33,092 nucleotides of DNA from Aquabacterium sp. (GTDB lineage Bacteria; Pseudomonadota; Gammaproteobacteria; Burkholderiales; Burkholderiaceae_C). The stretch's first letter is position 1; each line of letters begins with the position of its first letter. Below are positions 26,333 to 33,092 of the stretch, in pieces. The stretch is from assembly GCA_017994835.1 (NCBI GenBank), contig JAGOKC010000019.1:1-33092 (forward strand). The letters run 5' to 3'. Under the pieces are notes generated by a model. That model was not told the DNA's origin. It saw nothing but the letters and a program-made list of their open reading frames with translations, and did no database searches. The position numbers and the translations under genes were made by a program.

Positions 26333-27739
26333 TCAGTGCCACGCGGTCACCGTGGTCGCCATGGCCTTGAAGCTCACCACACAGGCCTTGCCAGGCGCCC
26401 AGTCCATCTGCTGAATCGCCTTGCGTGTCAGCAAGGCCCACACCGTGGGCGCACCTTGATCAACGTTCCCTTGTAGGCCGAGTGCCTGGTCCAGCTCGAT
26501 CCCGATGGCCCCATAGGTGCCGTGTTCACCGGCCAGCATCACCTGGGTGATGCGTCCGTTCAGATGGTTGAGGCTGCTCGTGTCGGCGGGTGGCTTCTTG
26601 TGCAGGCTCAGGTCACGTGCGCGCAGCTTCAGGCGCACCTTGCTGCCCACCGGATGCAGCATGGCGGGCACGGTGATGCGCTGGCCGCCCACATCCACCT
26701 CGCTGAGCAGCCAGCTCAGGTCATGACGCCGCACCACGGCTTCGAGCACGCTGCCGGCATCGGTGCCCTCCAGAAAGGTGGCCAGGGACACGTCGGACAG
26801 AACCTGGGCAACCGGTCCGGCGCTGGCGGTGCGGCCTTCGTGCAGCACCAGCACATCGTCGGCCAGGCGCACCACTTCGCTCATGCGCGGGCTCACCAGC
26901 ACCATCGGCAAACGCCAACGCCGGGGGATCTCGGCCAGCAAATCCAGCAGTTCGTCGTGTTCGTGGTGGGGCACCTCGCCCAGCGGGTTGTCCAGCAACA
27001 GAGCTTGTGGGCGAGACAGCAAGGCCCGGCCCAGGCCGACGCGCATCCGCTGCGTGGCGGTGAGCTGTGCGGGACGGCGGGGCAGCAAGGTGGACAGCTC
27101 CAGCCAGGACACGATTTCGTTGAAATCGGGGGCGTCGTCACTGACCGGGCCACGTGGCAGGGCGTAGCGCAGGTTGCCGCGCACGCTCAGGTGGGCAAAC
27201 AGGTGGGCATGCGCGTCCAGCCAGGCCAGATGTCGCAGGTGCGCGGGCTGGTTGATGCGCGCGGCGCTGTCATACAGGGTGTCCTGCCCCAGGGTGATGC
27301 GGCCGCCGCGCGCGGGGGTCATGCCCGCGATGGCCTGCAACAGCGCGCTCTGGGTGCTGGGCTCACGGCCCACCAGCGCGCAGACCCGGCCCGGTGCCAC
27401 ACGAAACTGGGCGCGGATGTCGAGTCCGGGATGCTGCAGGCGCAACTCCACACTCAGCGCACGGGCCGAGGTGGGCGCCGGTGCGGGCCGGGTTGGTGCC
27501 AGAGGTGGAGCCGGCAGCTGCAGGGCCAGTGTCCACCAACTGCGCCAGCGCGAGGCACCCAGGGTGTGGGCCAGGGGGCGGCTCATGGGGGTCAGCGCCT
27601 CGCTGCGCTGCGCCATCCACATCAGCAGGGCCAGCACGGCCATCAGGCCCGCAGCGACCACATTGCCCAGCAGCGGCAGATTGAGCTGACCATCGGACAG
27701 GGTCGGCAACCAGGGCCAGGCTTGCAGCAGGGCGTCCAT
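26333..27739 (-). CDS. Degenerate ModC-like ABC protein fused to a ModB permease fragment
   Basis: A 468-residue protein in three parts. Residues 20-43 form one membrane helix, followed at 54-80 by a permease coupling loop (AHTLGASRWRSWWTLAL, the EAA-loop pattern of ModB). A proline-rich linker leads to an ABC ATPase domain (about 94-320), and a TOBE/Mop domain ends the protein (about 355-465). The ABC domain aligns with ModC through LFAHLSVRGNLRY and GRALLSRPQALLLD, but all catalytic motifs are altered: Walker A reads GREPSTQS (lysine replaced by Q130), the Q-loop Gln is A176, the signature is LTATQ, the catalytic Glu after Walker B is N251, and the H-loop His is P284. ATP hydrolysis is not expected. 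The frame is intact. ATG 27739 has AAAGG six bases upstream; ATG 27745 would overlap the upstream stop as ATGA. Confidence 0.82.
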   Translation of the reverse strand: MDALLQAWPWLPTLSDGQLNLPLLGNVVAAGLMAVLALLMWMAQRSEALTPMSRPLAHTLGASRWRSWWTLALQLPAPPLAPTRPAPAPTSARALSVELRLQHPGLDIRAQFRVAPGRVCALVGREPSTQSALLQAIAGMTPARGGRITLGQDTLYDSAARINQPAHLRHLAWLDAHAHLFAHLSVRGNLRYALPRGPVSDDAPDFNEIVSWLELSTLLPRRPAQLTATQRMRVGLGRALLSRPQALLLDNPLGEVPHHEHDELLDLLAEIPRRWRLPMVLVSPRMSEVVRLADDVLVLHEGRTASAGPVAQVLSDVSLATFLEGTDAGSVLEAVVRRHDLSWLLSEVDVGGQRITVPAMLHPVGSKVRLKLRARDLSLHKKPPADTSSLNHLNGRITQVMLAGEHGTYGAIGIELDQALGLQGNVDQGAPTVWALLTRKAIQQMDWAPGKACVVSFKAMATTVTAWH

Positions 27740-27741
27740 CG

Positions 27742-28545
27742 TCATCCTTTCGGGCTTTGCCAGCCGGGGCGACTGGCTTTGACGGCGCTTTGGGCCAGTG
27801 GCCATTGCAACCAGTTCACCAGCAGCTTGGCACCTGGGTGCCGCGAATGGAAGGCGCACGCGATCTGGGCCTCCAGCACCATTTTCGGGCCACCGGCCAT
27901 CCAGATCTTGCGGGATTCGCCCTGCGGTGGGCTGGCCTGCCATTGCGCCCGCGTCATGAGGCGATAGCTGGGCAGCCGCGCACCGGTCTGCACACTGGCG
28001 GCCATGCTCAACAGGGCGCGCAACTGGCCGCCACTGAGCTGATGGGCCAGGGCTTCCAGGGCCGAGTCGGCTTCGAGTGGATGCCAGCTCGCCGCACCAG
28101 CACGGCAGGCCGCCAGCACTTGCAGCAGGGCGCGTCCCGCATCGGTCTGCCCACGGATGCCTGCCACATCTTCAGCGGGCCCGAGCAGCAGCACGTCGGT
28201 GCGTGCCACCGTTTTGCGGTCGAAGATCAGGCCCTGCTGAACCAGCGCATCGGCGCGCGGGTGCGACAGAAACATGCCAGCGTCGATGCCGCCCTGCTCC
28301 AGCGCGTTGAGCACCTGACGCGTGCCCATGGCCTCGAAGCGCGCGGTCCACCCCAGGTCTCGGCGCATGGCCGACTGCCAGCGCCCCGTCAGGCCGGTGC
28401 TGATCAACAACGGATCGGCCCCGATGCGGGGGCTGTCGGCGCGCGCCGGCACCTTGCCCTGGGCGTGGCTGGCCAGTGGGCAAGCCAGCAGGCTCAGACC
28501 GGGAAAGGTCGTGGTCAGGAAAGTGCGACGGTTGGCAGCGGACAT
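27742..28545 (-). CDS. TupA-like periplasmic binding protein with altered ligand residues
   Basis: A 267-residue exported protein. The N terminus has a twin-arginine-like signal (NRRTFLT at 5-11, hydrophobic stretch, then SHAQ). The rest follows the register of tungstate-binding TupA proteins: FEAMGTRQVLNALEQGGID, LSHPRADALVQQGLIFDRKTV, DVLLLGPAEDVAGIRG, and HPGAKLLVNWLQWPLAQ near the end. The segments that hold the oxyanion in TupA are not conserved: the N-terminal TTT-S type loop reads ISTGLTGRW, the RGDDSGT segment reads SWHPLEADSA, and the GMG segment reads SVQTGAR. A normal tungstate or molybdate site is therefore doubtful. It ends directly at the start of the ModC-like gene. The family placement is my judgement from pattern, without a search. 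Confidence 0.72.
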   Translation of the reverse strand: MSAANRRTFLTTTFPGLSLLACPLASHAQGKVPARADSPRIGADPLLISTGLTGRWQSAMRRDLGWTARFEAMGTRQVLNALEQGGIDAGMFLSHPRADALVQQGLIFDRKTVARTDVLLLGPAEDVAGIRGQTDAGRALLQVLAACRAGAASWHPLEADSALEALAHQLSGGQLRALLSMAASVQTGARLPSYRLMTRAQWQASPPQGESRKIWMAGGPKMVLEAQIACAFHSRHPGAKLLVNWLQWPLAQSAVKASRPGWQSPKG

Positions 28546-28661
28546 GGTGGGAAGACGGAAAACGGCCCCGAACAGGGGCGCGCAAGCGTGTCAGGATACA
28601 AAAAAGCAGAACCGATGGGCACGCTTTTCTGGGGGGGTAAGGGTCTGTCCTTGGCTGGGAT

Positions 28662-28687
28662 CAAAAACGGGGCTGTCCAAAAACGGG
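28662..28687 (+). promoter_or_regulatory. Two direct repeats CAAAAACGGG at the pckG promoter
   Basis: CAAAAACGGG occurs at 28662-28671 and again at 28678-28687, sixteen bases apart. They overlap the position of the -35 box of the candidate promoter, so a regulator bound here would act directly on RNA polymerase. Confidence 0.45.
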
Positions 28688-28702
28688 TGAGTTGATTAAA
28701 AT
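28674..28702 (+). promoter_or_regulatory. Candidate pckG promoter
   Basis: TAAAAT (28697-28702) serves as -10, with TGTCCA (28674-28679) at 17-base spacing as a weak -35. It would start transcription near 28709 and give a leader of about 139 bases containing the hairpin at 28777. Confidence 0.4.
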
Positions 28703-28776
28703 GGAGGGTTCCTGCTGAGTCTTTAGCGTGTCTGGTGCATGGGAGCCAGATGGAGCCCCAAGTGGCCGTGCGAAGG

Positions 28777-28837
28777 CAGGGTGTCGAGAGTGTTGTGGCA
28801 ACCGCAACGTTCTCGAGACCCTGTTTTTTTATTTTTT
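28777..28837 (+). terminator. Intrinsic-terminator-like hairpin in the pckG leader
   Basis: CAGGGT-G-TCGAGAGTGTTG (28777-28795) pairs with CAACGTTCTCGA-G-ACCCTG (28805-28823): eighteen pairs, two of them G-U, with one G/G mismatch and a nine-base loop. Seven T follow (28824-28830), then A and six more T. The ribosome site GGAGTGAG begins at 28838 and the pckG ATG is at 28848. No gene reads into this region from the left, so the hairpin can act only on the pckG leader transcript. Confidence 0.8.
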
Positions 28838-28847
28838 GGAGTGAGTC

Positions 28848-30704
28848 ATGACTGCTGTTGCACAGGTGAACGCACCTGCTTATGTCAAAAATGCCAAGCT
28901 GATTGCCTGGGTGGCCGAAATCGCCGCCCTGACCCAGCCCAAGGACATCGTCTGGTGCGACGGTTCCACCGAAGAATACGACCGCCTGTGCGCCCAGCTC
29001 GTGGTCTCTGGTGCGTTCAAGAAGCTCAACCCCGAGCTGCGCCCCAACTCCTACCTGGCCTGGACTCACCCGTCCGACGTGGCCCGCGTCGAAGACCGCA
29101 CCTTCATCTGCGCCGAGCGCAAGGAAGACGCCGGCCCCACCAACAACTGGTGTGAGCCCGCCGAAATGCGCGCCAAGCTGCAAACAGGCGAAAGCGCCCT
29201 GTTCAAGGGCTGCATGAAGGGCCGCACGATGTACGTGATCCCCTTCTCGATGGGCCCACTGGGCTCCGACATCGCCCACATCGGCGTCGAGCTGTCCGAC
29301 TCGGCCTATGTCGCCGTCAACATGAAGCTCATGACCCGCATGGGCAAGGGCGTGATCGACGTGCTGGGCACCGATGGCGAGTTCGTGCCCTGCGTGCACA
29401 CTGTGGGTGCCCCGCTGGAAGCCGGTCAGCAAGATGTGGCCTGGCCTTGCAACCCCGATACCAAGTACATCGTCCACTACCCCACGACCCGCGAAATCTG
29501 GTCCTACGGTTCGGGCTACGGCGGCAACGCGCTGCTGGGCAAGAAGTGCTTCGCGCTGCGCATCGCCTCCACCATGGGCCGCGACCAGGGCTGGCTGGCC
29601 GAGCACATGCTGCTCTTGGGCGTGACCAACCCCGAAGGCCAGAAGTACCACGTGGCCGCCGCTTTCCCCTCGGCCTGTGGCAAGACCAACTTCTCCATGC
29701 TGATCCCGCCCGAGGGCTACAACGGCTGGAAGGTCACCACCATCGGTGACGACATCGCCTGGATCAAGCCCGGTGCCGACGGCAAGCTGTACGCCATCAA
29801 CCCCGAAGCCGGTTACTTCGGCGTGGCCCCTGGCACCAACACGCTGACCAACTTCAACTGCATGAAGTCGCTCGACCGTGACGTGATCTTCACGAACGTG
29901 GCCCTGACCGACGACGGCGACGTGTGGTGGGAGTCGATGACCGACGAGCTGCCCGCTCACCTGGTTGACTGGCAGGGCAACGACTGGACCCCGGCGATTG
30001 CCAAGGAAAAGGGCACCAAGGCCGCCCACCCCAACGCTCGCTTCACCGTGGCTGCCACCAACAACCCGGCCCTCGACCCCGAGTGGGACAACCCCGCTGG
30101 CGTGCCGATCGACGCCTTCATCTTCGGTGGCCGTCGCTCCACGACCGTGCCGCTGGTGACCGAGGCCCGTGACTGGACCGAAGGCGTTTACATGGCCGCC
30201 ACCATGGGCTCCGAAACCACCGCCGCCGCGTTTGGCGCGCAAGGTGTCGTGCGCCGCGATCCGTTCGCCATGCTGCCCTTCATGGGCTACAACATGAGCG
30301 ACTACTTCCAGCACTGGCTGAACCTGGGCAACAAGCTGGCCGCTTCCGGTGCCCAGTTGCCCAAGATCTACTGCGTGAACTGGTTCCGCAAGGGTGCCGA
30401 CGGCAAGTTCGTGTGGCCTGGCTACAGCGAGAACATGCGCGTGCTGGAGTGGATGCTGGGTCGCCTGCAAGGCAAGGCCCACGGCGTGGAAAACGCCTTT
30501 GGCGTCAGCCCCACCTACGAAGACATCAACTGGAACGGTCTGAACTTCACCAAGGACCAGTTCCAGTCCGTCATCGGCATCGACGCTGCAGCCTGGACGC
30601 AAGAGCTCAAGCTGCACGACGAGCTGTTCACCCAGTTGTCGTACAACCTGCCGGCCGAAATGCCCGCCACCAAGGCCAAGCTGGCCCAGCGTCTGGCTGC
30701 CTGA
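28848..30704 (+). CDS. pckG: Phosphoenolpyruvate carboxykinase (GTP)
   Basis: Converts oxaloacetate and GTP to phosphoenolpyruvate, CO2 and GDP, the entry step of gluconeogenesis in the cytoplasm. The 618 residues are full length for the GTP-dependent class. Visible motifs are the substrate-binding [31 protein letters not shown] (metal and substrate region), the kinase-1 loop [22 protein letters not shown], and guanine-pocket aromatic stretches in [24 protein letters not shown] precedes the ATG. Codon use is strongly biased to C/G endings as in highly expressed genes of this window. Expression is likely controlled at its leader hairpin and perhaps through the direct repeats upstream. A strong terminator follows. 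Confidence 0.98.
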   Translation: MTAVAQVNAPAYVKNAKLIAWVAEIAALTQPKDIVWCDGSTEEYDRLCAQLVVSGAFKKLNPELRPNSYLAWTHPSDVARVEDRTFICAERKEDAGPTNNWCEPAEMRAKLQTGESALFKGCMKGRTMYVIPFSMGPLGSDIAHIGVELSDSAYVAVNMKLMTRMGKGVIDVLGTDGEFVPCVHTVGAPLEAGQQDVAWPCNPDTKYIVHYPTTREIWSYGSGYGGNALLGKKCFALRIASTMGRDQGWLAEHMLLLGVTNPEGQKYHVAAAFPSACGKTNFSMLIPPEGYNGWKVTTIGDDIAWIKPGADGKLYAINPEAGYFGVAPGTNTLTNFNCMKSLDRDVIFTNVALTDDGDVWWESMTDELPAHLVDWQGNDWTPAIAKEKGTKAAHPNARFTVAATNNPALDPEWDNPAGVPIDAFIFGGRRSTTVPLVTEARDWTEGVYMAATMGSETTAAAFGAQGVVRRDPFAMLPFMGYNMSDYFQHWLNLGNKLAASGAQLPKIYCVNWFRKGADGKFVWPGYSENMRVLEWMLGRLQGKAHGVENAFGVSPTYEDINWNGLNFTKDQFQSVIGIDAAAWTQELKLHDELFTQLSYNLPAEMPATKAKLAQRLAA

Positions 30705-30730
30705 TCGCGGTCTGACACGCAACCCTGAGA

Positions 30731-30751
30731 CCCCGCTTCGGCGGGGTTTTT
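30731..30751 (+). terminator. Intrinsic terminator after pckG
   Basis: CCCCGC (30731-30736) and GCGGGG (30741-30746) form a perfect stem with the stable loop TTCG, followed by five T (30747-30751). It lies between the convergent pckG and tetR-type gene. Confidence 0.95.
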
Positions 30752-30764
30752 CATTGCCAGTCGC

Positions 30765-31445
30765 TCAGCGCGCAGTGTCGCGCAGGGTCACCACCTCGCG
30801 GGTGATCATGGCGGCGTAGCGCTGCACGACCGCGTGGGCGTCCAGATCGGGCTCATCGGTCAGCATTTCCTGGACGGCGTAGCCCATCTCCACGGCCAGA
30901 CGCGCGAAGGTCTGGATCTGCTTCGGATCGACCGTCGGGTAGGCGCTGACAAATGCCTGCTCGATGAGTTGAGAGACATGCCGATGGGATGTCACCCGTA
31001 CCTCGTAGAGAGCCGGTACGGCGCGCAAGGCCCGCATGATCCAGGCACCACCTGCAAACGCGTCGGTCACAGCGACGGTGTCACTGAACAAGCCCATCAG
31101 ACGGTGATGAAACTCTGCCGCCGGTGCAGACAGTGCTGCCGGGGTGGCCCACTCGGCCAGCAGCGCGTTTTGCGCCCCCATCAGGCGCTCGCCCAGGGTG
31201 TGCAGCACTGCGTACTTGTTGGGAAAGTAGCGGTACAGCGCGGGTGGCGTGAGCCCGGCGCGTTCGCAGATGAGGTTGGTGGACAGGCGCTCGATGCCAA
31301 CCTCGGCAAGCAGTTCGGCCGTGATCGACAAGATGCGCTCAAAGGTTTCTTGCGCGCGGCCCTGACGGGGCAAGGTCTTGGTGTCCAGGTCCGGTGGGTG
31401 CAGCAGGTTGGAGGCGAGGGTGTTTGGCATGTTTTGACCCGGCAT
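30765..31445 (-). CDS. TetR-family transcriptional regulator
   Basis: A 226-residue DNA-binding protein. The helix-turn-helix is at about residues 33-80: RILSITAELLAEVGIERLS followed by LICERAGLTPPALYRYFPNKYAVL, the TetR signature. The C-terminal ligand and dimer domain (about 90-220) is divergent, so the effector cannot be predicted. ATG 31445 is used; a second ATG at 31430 is possible and neither has a strong ribosome site. It is divergent from the ceramidase-like gene, whose start of transcription is covered by a palindrome, so repression of that gene (and perhaps of itself) by this protein is the simplest reading. A fatty-acid or sphingoid ligand would fit, but this is inference. Confidence 0.92.
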   Translation of the reverse strand: MPGQNMPNTLASNLLHPPDLDTKTLPRQGRAQETFERILSITAELLAEVGIERLSTNLICERAGLTPPALYRYFPNKYAVLHTLGERLMGAQNALLAEWATPAALSAPAAEFHHRLMGLFSDTVAVTDAFAGGAWIMRALRAVPALYEVRVTSHRHVSQLIEQAFVSAYPTVDPKQIQTFARLAVEMGYAVQEMLTDEPDLDAHAVVQRYAAMITREVVTLRDTAR

Positions 31446-31505
31446 CGGTCCGAAAAACTGGGGTGAGACCCACAGGGCATCGGATGTTCGGGGTATTTCC
31501 TGATG

Positions 31506-31534
31506 TTTAGATAGTGATAACTATTGAATATAGC
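31506..31534 (+). promoter_or_regulatory. Candidate promoter of the ceramidase-like gene
   Basis: TTTAGA (31506-31511) and TATAGC (31529-31534) are four-of-six matches to the sigma-70 boxes with 17-base spacing. Between them lies a second, smaller palindrome, ATAGT-GATA-ACTAT (31511-31524). The predicted start of transcription is about 31541. Confidence 0.5.
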
Positions 31535-31549
31535 GTGAACTGTTCACGC
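31533..31549. promoter_or_regulatory. Perfect palindrome over the start of transcription, likely TetR operator
   Basis: GCGTGAAC-T-GTTCACGC is a perfect 8+1+8 palindrome, a size common for TetR operators. It begins at the end of the -10 box and covers the predicted +1, between the divergent tetR-type gene and the ceramidase-like gene. Confidence 0.65.
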
Positions 31550-31564
31550 ACTGGAGCTCTTGTC

Positions 31565-33092
31565 ATGCAGATTCTCGCTTCTCTTGCTCGCCGTCTGCGC
31601 GGCCCTGTGTCGGCGTGGGGCGTGGCCCTGCTGGGACTGGCGGTCACCCCGGCCTGGGCGGGTGAGTTCCTGGTCGGCACGGGGGTGTACGACATCACCG
31701 GTCCGGCGGCCGAAACCGGCATGTTCGGCTATGCCGCGCAGCAGGAGGTCAACGGCCTGCACCAGCGCCTGCGGGCACGGGCCTTCATCATGCAGGGTGC
31801 CCAAGGTGGCCCGCGTGCGGTGTTCGTGAACGTCGATCTGGGGGCCGCCCACGAGTCGCTGAAGCTGGCGGTGATCAAACGCCTGCAGGCCCGTTATGGC
31901 TCGTTGTACGGTCACGAGAACGTGATGATCTCGGCCACCCACACCCACGTGGGCAGTGGCGGGCACGCACACCACACGCTCTACATCATCGCTGCGGCCG
32001 ACAAGAGCGGGATCGGCTTCGACGCCCAGAGCTTCGAGGCGGCGGTGACGGGCATCGTGGCCGCCATTGACCGTGCGCATCGCAACCTGGCACCGGGGCG
32101 CATCGAGTTGGCCGAGGGCACGCTGCTGGGGGCCACGCGCAACCGCTCGCTGCCGGCGTTCCGTGCCAATCCGGATGCAGCCGCTTTGGCGCATGACACG
32201 AACAAGACCATGACGGTGCTGAAATTCCGCAAGGACAACGGGCGCGAGGTTGGCATGCTGAACTGGTATGCGATCCACCCGACCAGTTTCAGCCTGAATT
32301 TCACCCACATCAGCGGCGACAACAAGGGCTATGCCGCCCAGTTCTTCGAGCGACGCAAGGGTGCGAACTACGCCGCCCCCGAAACCTTTGTGGCGGCCTT
32401 TGCCAACGCCGATGAGGGCGATGTGGTCCCCACCGATGGCAATGCGTTCTCGGCCCCCGGCTACGAGGGGTCGAGCAATGAATACGCCAATGCCGAAGCG
32501 GCGGGCCAGCGTCAGCTCAACAAGGCGCTGGAGCTGTACGCCGCCCCTGGCCGCATCCTGCCCGGTGTGGTGGACGTGCGCCACCAGTGGGTGACAATGC
32601 CTGGCTTTGCCGTGGCCCCGGCCTACAGCCAGCCCGGTGGCGCGTTGCTGTGCACGGCCGCACGTGGCGTCGCCTTTGCAGCGGGTGGCGAGAATGGACC
32701 GTCGAACATTCCGGGCATCACCGAGGGCATGACCACGGCCAACAGCTCGGTGGGGACAGCTTTGCAGTCGTTTGCGTCCTCACCTCTGGGTGGGCTGGTG
32801 CAGACGGTCTTCAGCGGCATCGCGGCGGTGGCCAGTGATCCGTGCCAGGCACCCAAGCCGACCTTGCTGCCCAGCGGTGCCCTGGACTGGGTGCCGTCGG
32901 TGCTGCCGTTCCAGGTGATCCAGGTGGGCTCGCTGGCCATCGTTGGCTTGCCCTTCGAGCCGACCACGATGGTGGGACAGCGATTGCGCGCCCAGGTGCG
33001 CCAGCAACTGGCGGCCAAGGGTGTGGACACGGTGGTGGTGGCAGGCTTGTCAAACAGCTATGCCGGTTACCTGACCACCCGCGAAGAGTTCG
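31565..33092 (+). CDS. Neutral/alkaline ceramidase-like protein, 3' end cut by the window
   Basis: 509 codons are visible and the frame is open at the right edge. GGAG (31553-31556) stands eight bases before ATG 31565. Residues 1-36 are a signal peptide (hydrophobic core, then TPAWA), so the protein is exported. The fold follows neutral ceramidase (PF04734), which splits ceramide into fatty acid and sphingosine: GTGVYDITGPAAE near the N terminus, the zinc ligands of SATHTHVGSGG (H126, H128), H238 in LNWYAIHPTS, E465 in LPFEPTTM and Y499 in SNSYAGY. The catalytic serine motif GDVSPN of the family reads GDVVPT, with V288 (32426-32428) in the serine's place, so normal ceramidase chemistry is in doubt. 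Probably controlled by the divergent TetR protein. Confidence 0.88.
   Translation, partial: MQILASLARRLRGPVSAWGVALLGLAVTPAWAGEFLVGTGVYDITGPAAETGMFGYAAQQEVNGLHQRLRARAFIMQGAQGGPRAVFVNVDLGAAHESLKLAVIKRLQARYGSLYGHENVMISATHTHVGSGGHAHHTLYIIAAADKSGIGFDAQSFEAAVTGIVAAIDRAHRNLAPGRIELAEGTLLGATRNRSLPAFRANPDAAALAHDTNKTMTVLKFRKDNGREVGMLNWYAIHPTSFSLNFTHISGDNKGYAAQFFERRKGANYAAPETFVAAFANADEGDVVPTDGNAFSAPGYEGSSNEYANAEAAGQRQLNKALELYAAPGRILPGVVDVRHQWVTMPGFAVAPAYSQPGGALLCTAARGVAFAAGGENGPSNIPGITEGMTTANSSVGTALQSFASSPLGGLVQTVFSGIAAVASDPCQAPKPTLLPSGALDWVPSVLPFQVIQVGSLAIVGLPFEPTTMVGQRLRAQVRQQLAAKGVDTVVVAGLSNSYAGYLTTREEF

Larger units (their letters stand above)
28546..28847. other. 302-base divergent region between the TupA-like gene and pckG
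   Basis: No gene seen. It holds a small GCCCC/GGGGC stem near 28566-28580 in the leader of the minus-strand unit, two direct repeats at 28662-28687, a candidate pckG promoter ending at 28702, and the pckG leader with its large hairpin (28777-28837), all described separately. I could not find a convincing promoter for the minus-strand unit. Confidence 0.6.

Noticed and set aside
26333-28545. Calling the TupA-like and ModC-like genes pseudogenes
   Set aside because: Both frames are intact, with signals, ribosome sites and near-adjacent junctions; catalytic loss alone does not show that the genes are dead.
28739-29155. Plus-strand open frame starting in the pckG leader and running 138 codons, considered as a leader peptide
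   Set aside because: It continues far into pckG in another frame, lacks a ribosome site, and shows no run of regulatory codons.
28515-30722. 735-codon minus-strand open frame opposite pckG
   Set aside because: pckG is certain; the opposite frame is open only because of strong G/C third-position bias.
1-33092. tRNA, rRNA, CRISPR arrays, insertion sequences, phage attachment sites
   Set aside because: Looked for at gene borders and in gaps; no cloverleaf, regular spaced repeats, transposase or integrase sequence was seen.

Overview
The window is high-GC DNA with dense, mostly operonic genes. It reads as chromosome of a betaproteobacterium of the order Burkholderiales, close to the Comamonadaceae / Leptothrix-Aquabacterium group. 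The grounds are an S-adenosylhomocysteine (SAH) riboswitch in front of ahcY, the ahcY-tlyA-metF order, a type II secretion cluster ordered gspG-H-I-J-K-L-M-N-D-E-F with a short divergent gspC, a PEP-CTERM surface protein and a GTP-type PEP carboxykinase. The assignment rests on protein character and gene order, not on a database search.

Layout. 1-413: 3' end of an HD-GYP cyclic-di-GMP phosphodiesterase. 487-1869: secreted Sel1-repeat protein. 1917-6942 (minus): prfC and a large GAF-PAS-GGDEF-EAL protein. 7035-10512: methyl-cycle block, with an inverted repeat, an SAH riboswitch with a visible competing hairpin, ahcY, a hairpin-rich intergenic element, tlyA and metF. 10602-11451: candidate sigma-54 promoter, PEP-CTERM protein and strong terminator. 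11540-13153: ilvA. 13163-24726: type II secretion genes. 24731-25639: cytosolic 5'-nucleotidase attached to the end of that operon. 25640-28545 (minus): a three-gene unit of a TupA-like binding protein, a ModC-like ABC protein fused to a ModB fragment, and a MOSC protein. 28546-30751: pckG with a structured leader and a terminator. 30765-33092: TetR regulator divergent from a neutral-ceramidase-like gene cut by the window end.

Most genes are standard housekeeping or secretion functions. The least ordinary part is the 25640-28545 unit. It looks like a molybdate/tungstate ABC transporter that has kept open reading frames but lost the permease channel, the residues expected to bind ligand, and every nucleotide-handling motif of the ATPase. 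It sits in line with a MOSC-domain gene. This could be a sensor, scaffold or repurposed complex, or a decaying transporter.

Other points of interest are an intrinsic-terminator-shaped hairpin directly before the pckG ribosome binding site, which suggests leader attenuation; a ceramidase-like protein with valine where the family has its catalytic serine; and a perfect palindrome over the predicted start of transcription of that gene. No tRNA, rRNA, CRISPR array, insertion sequence or phage gene was seen.
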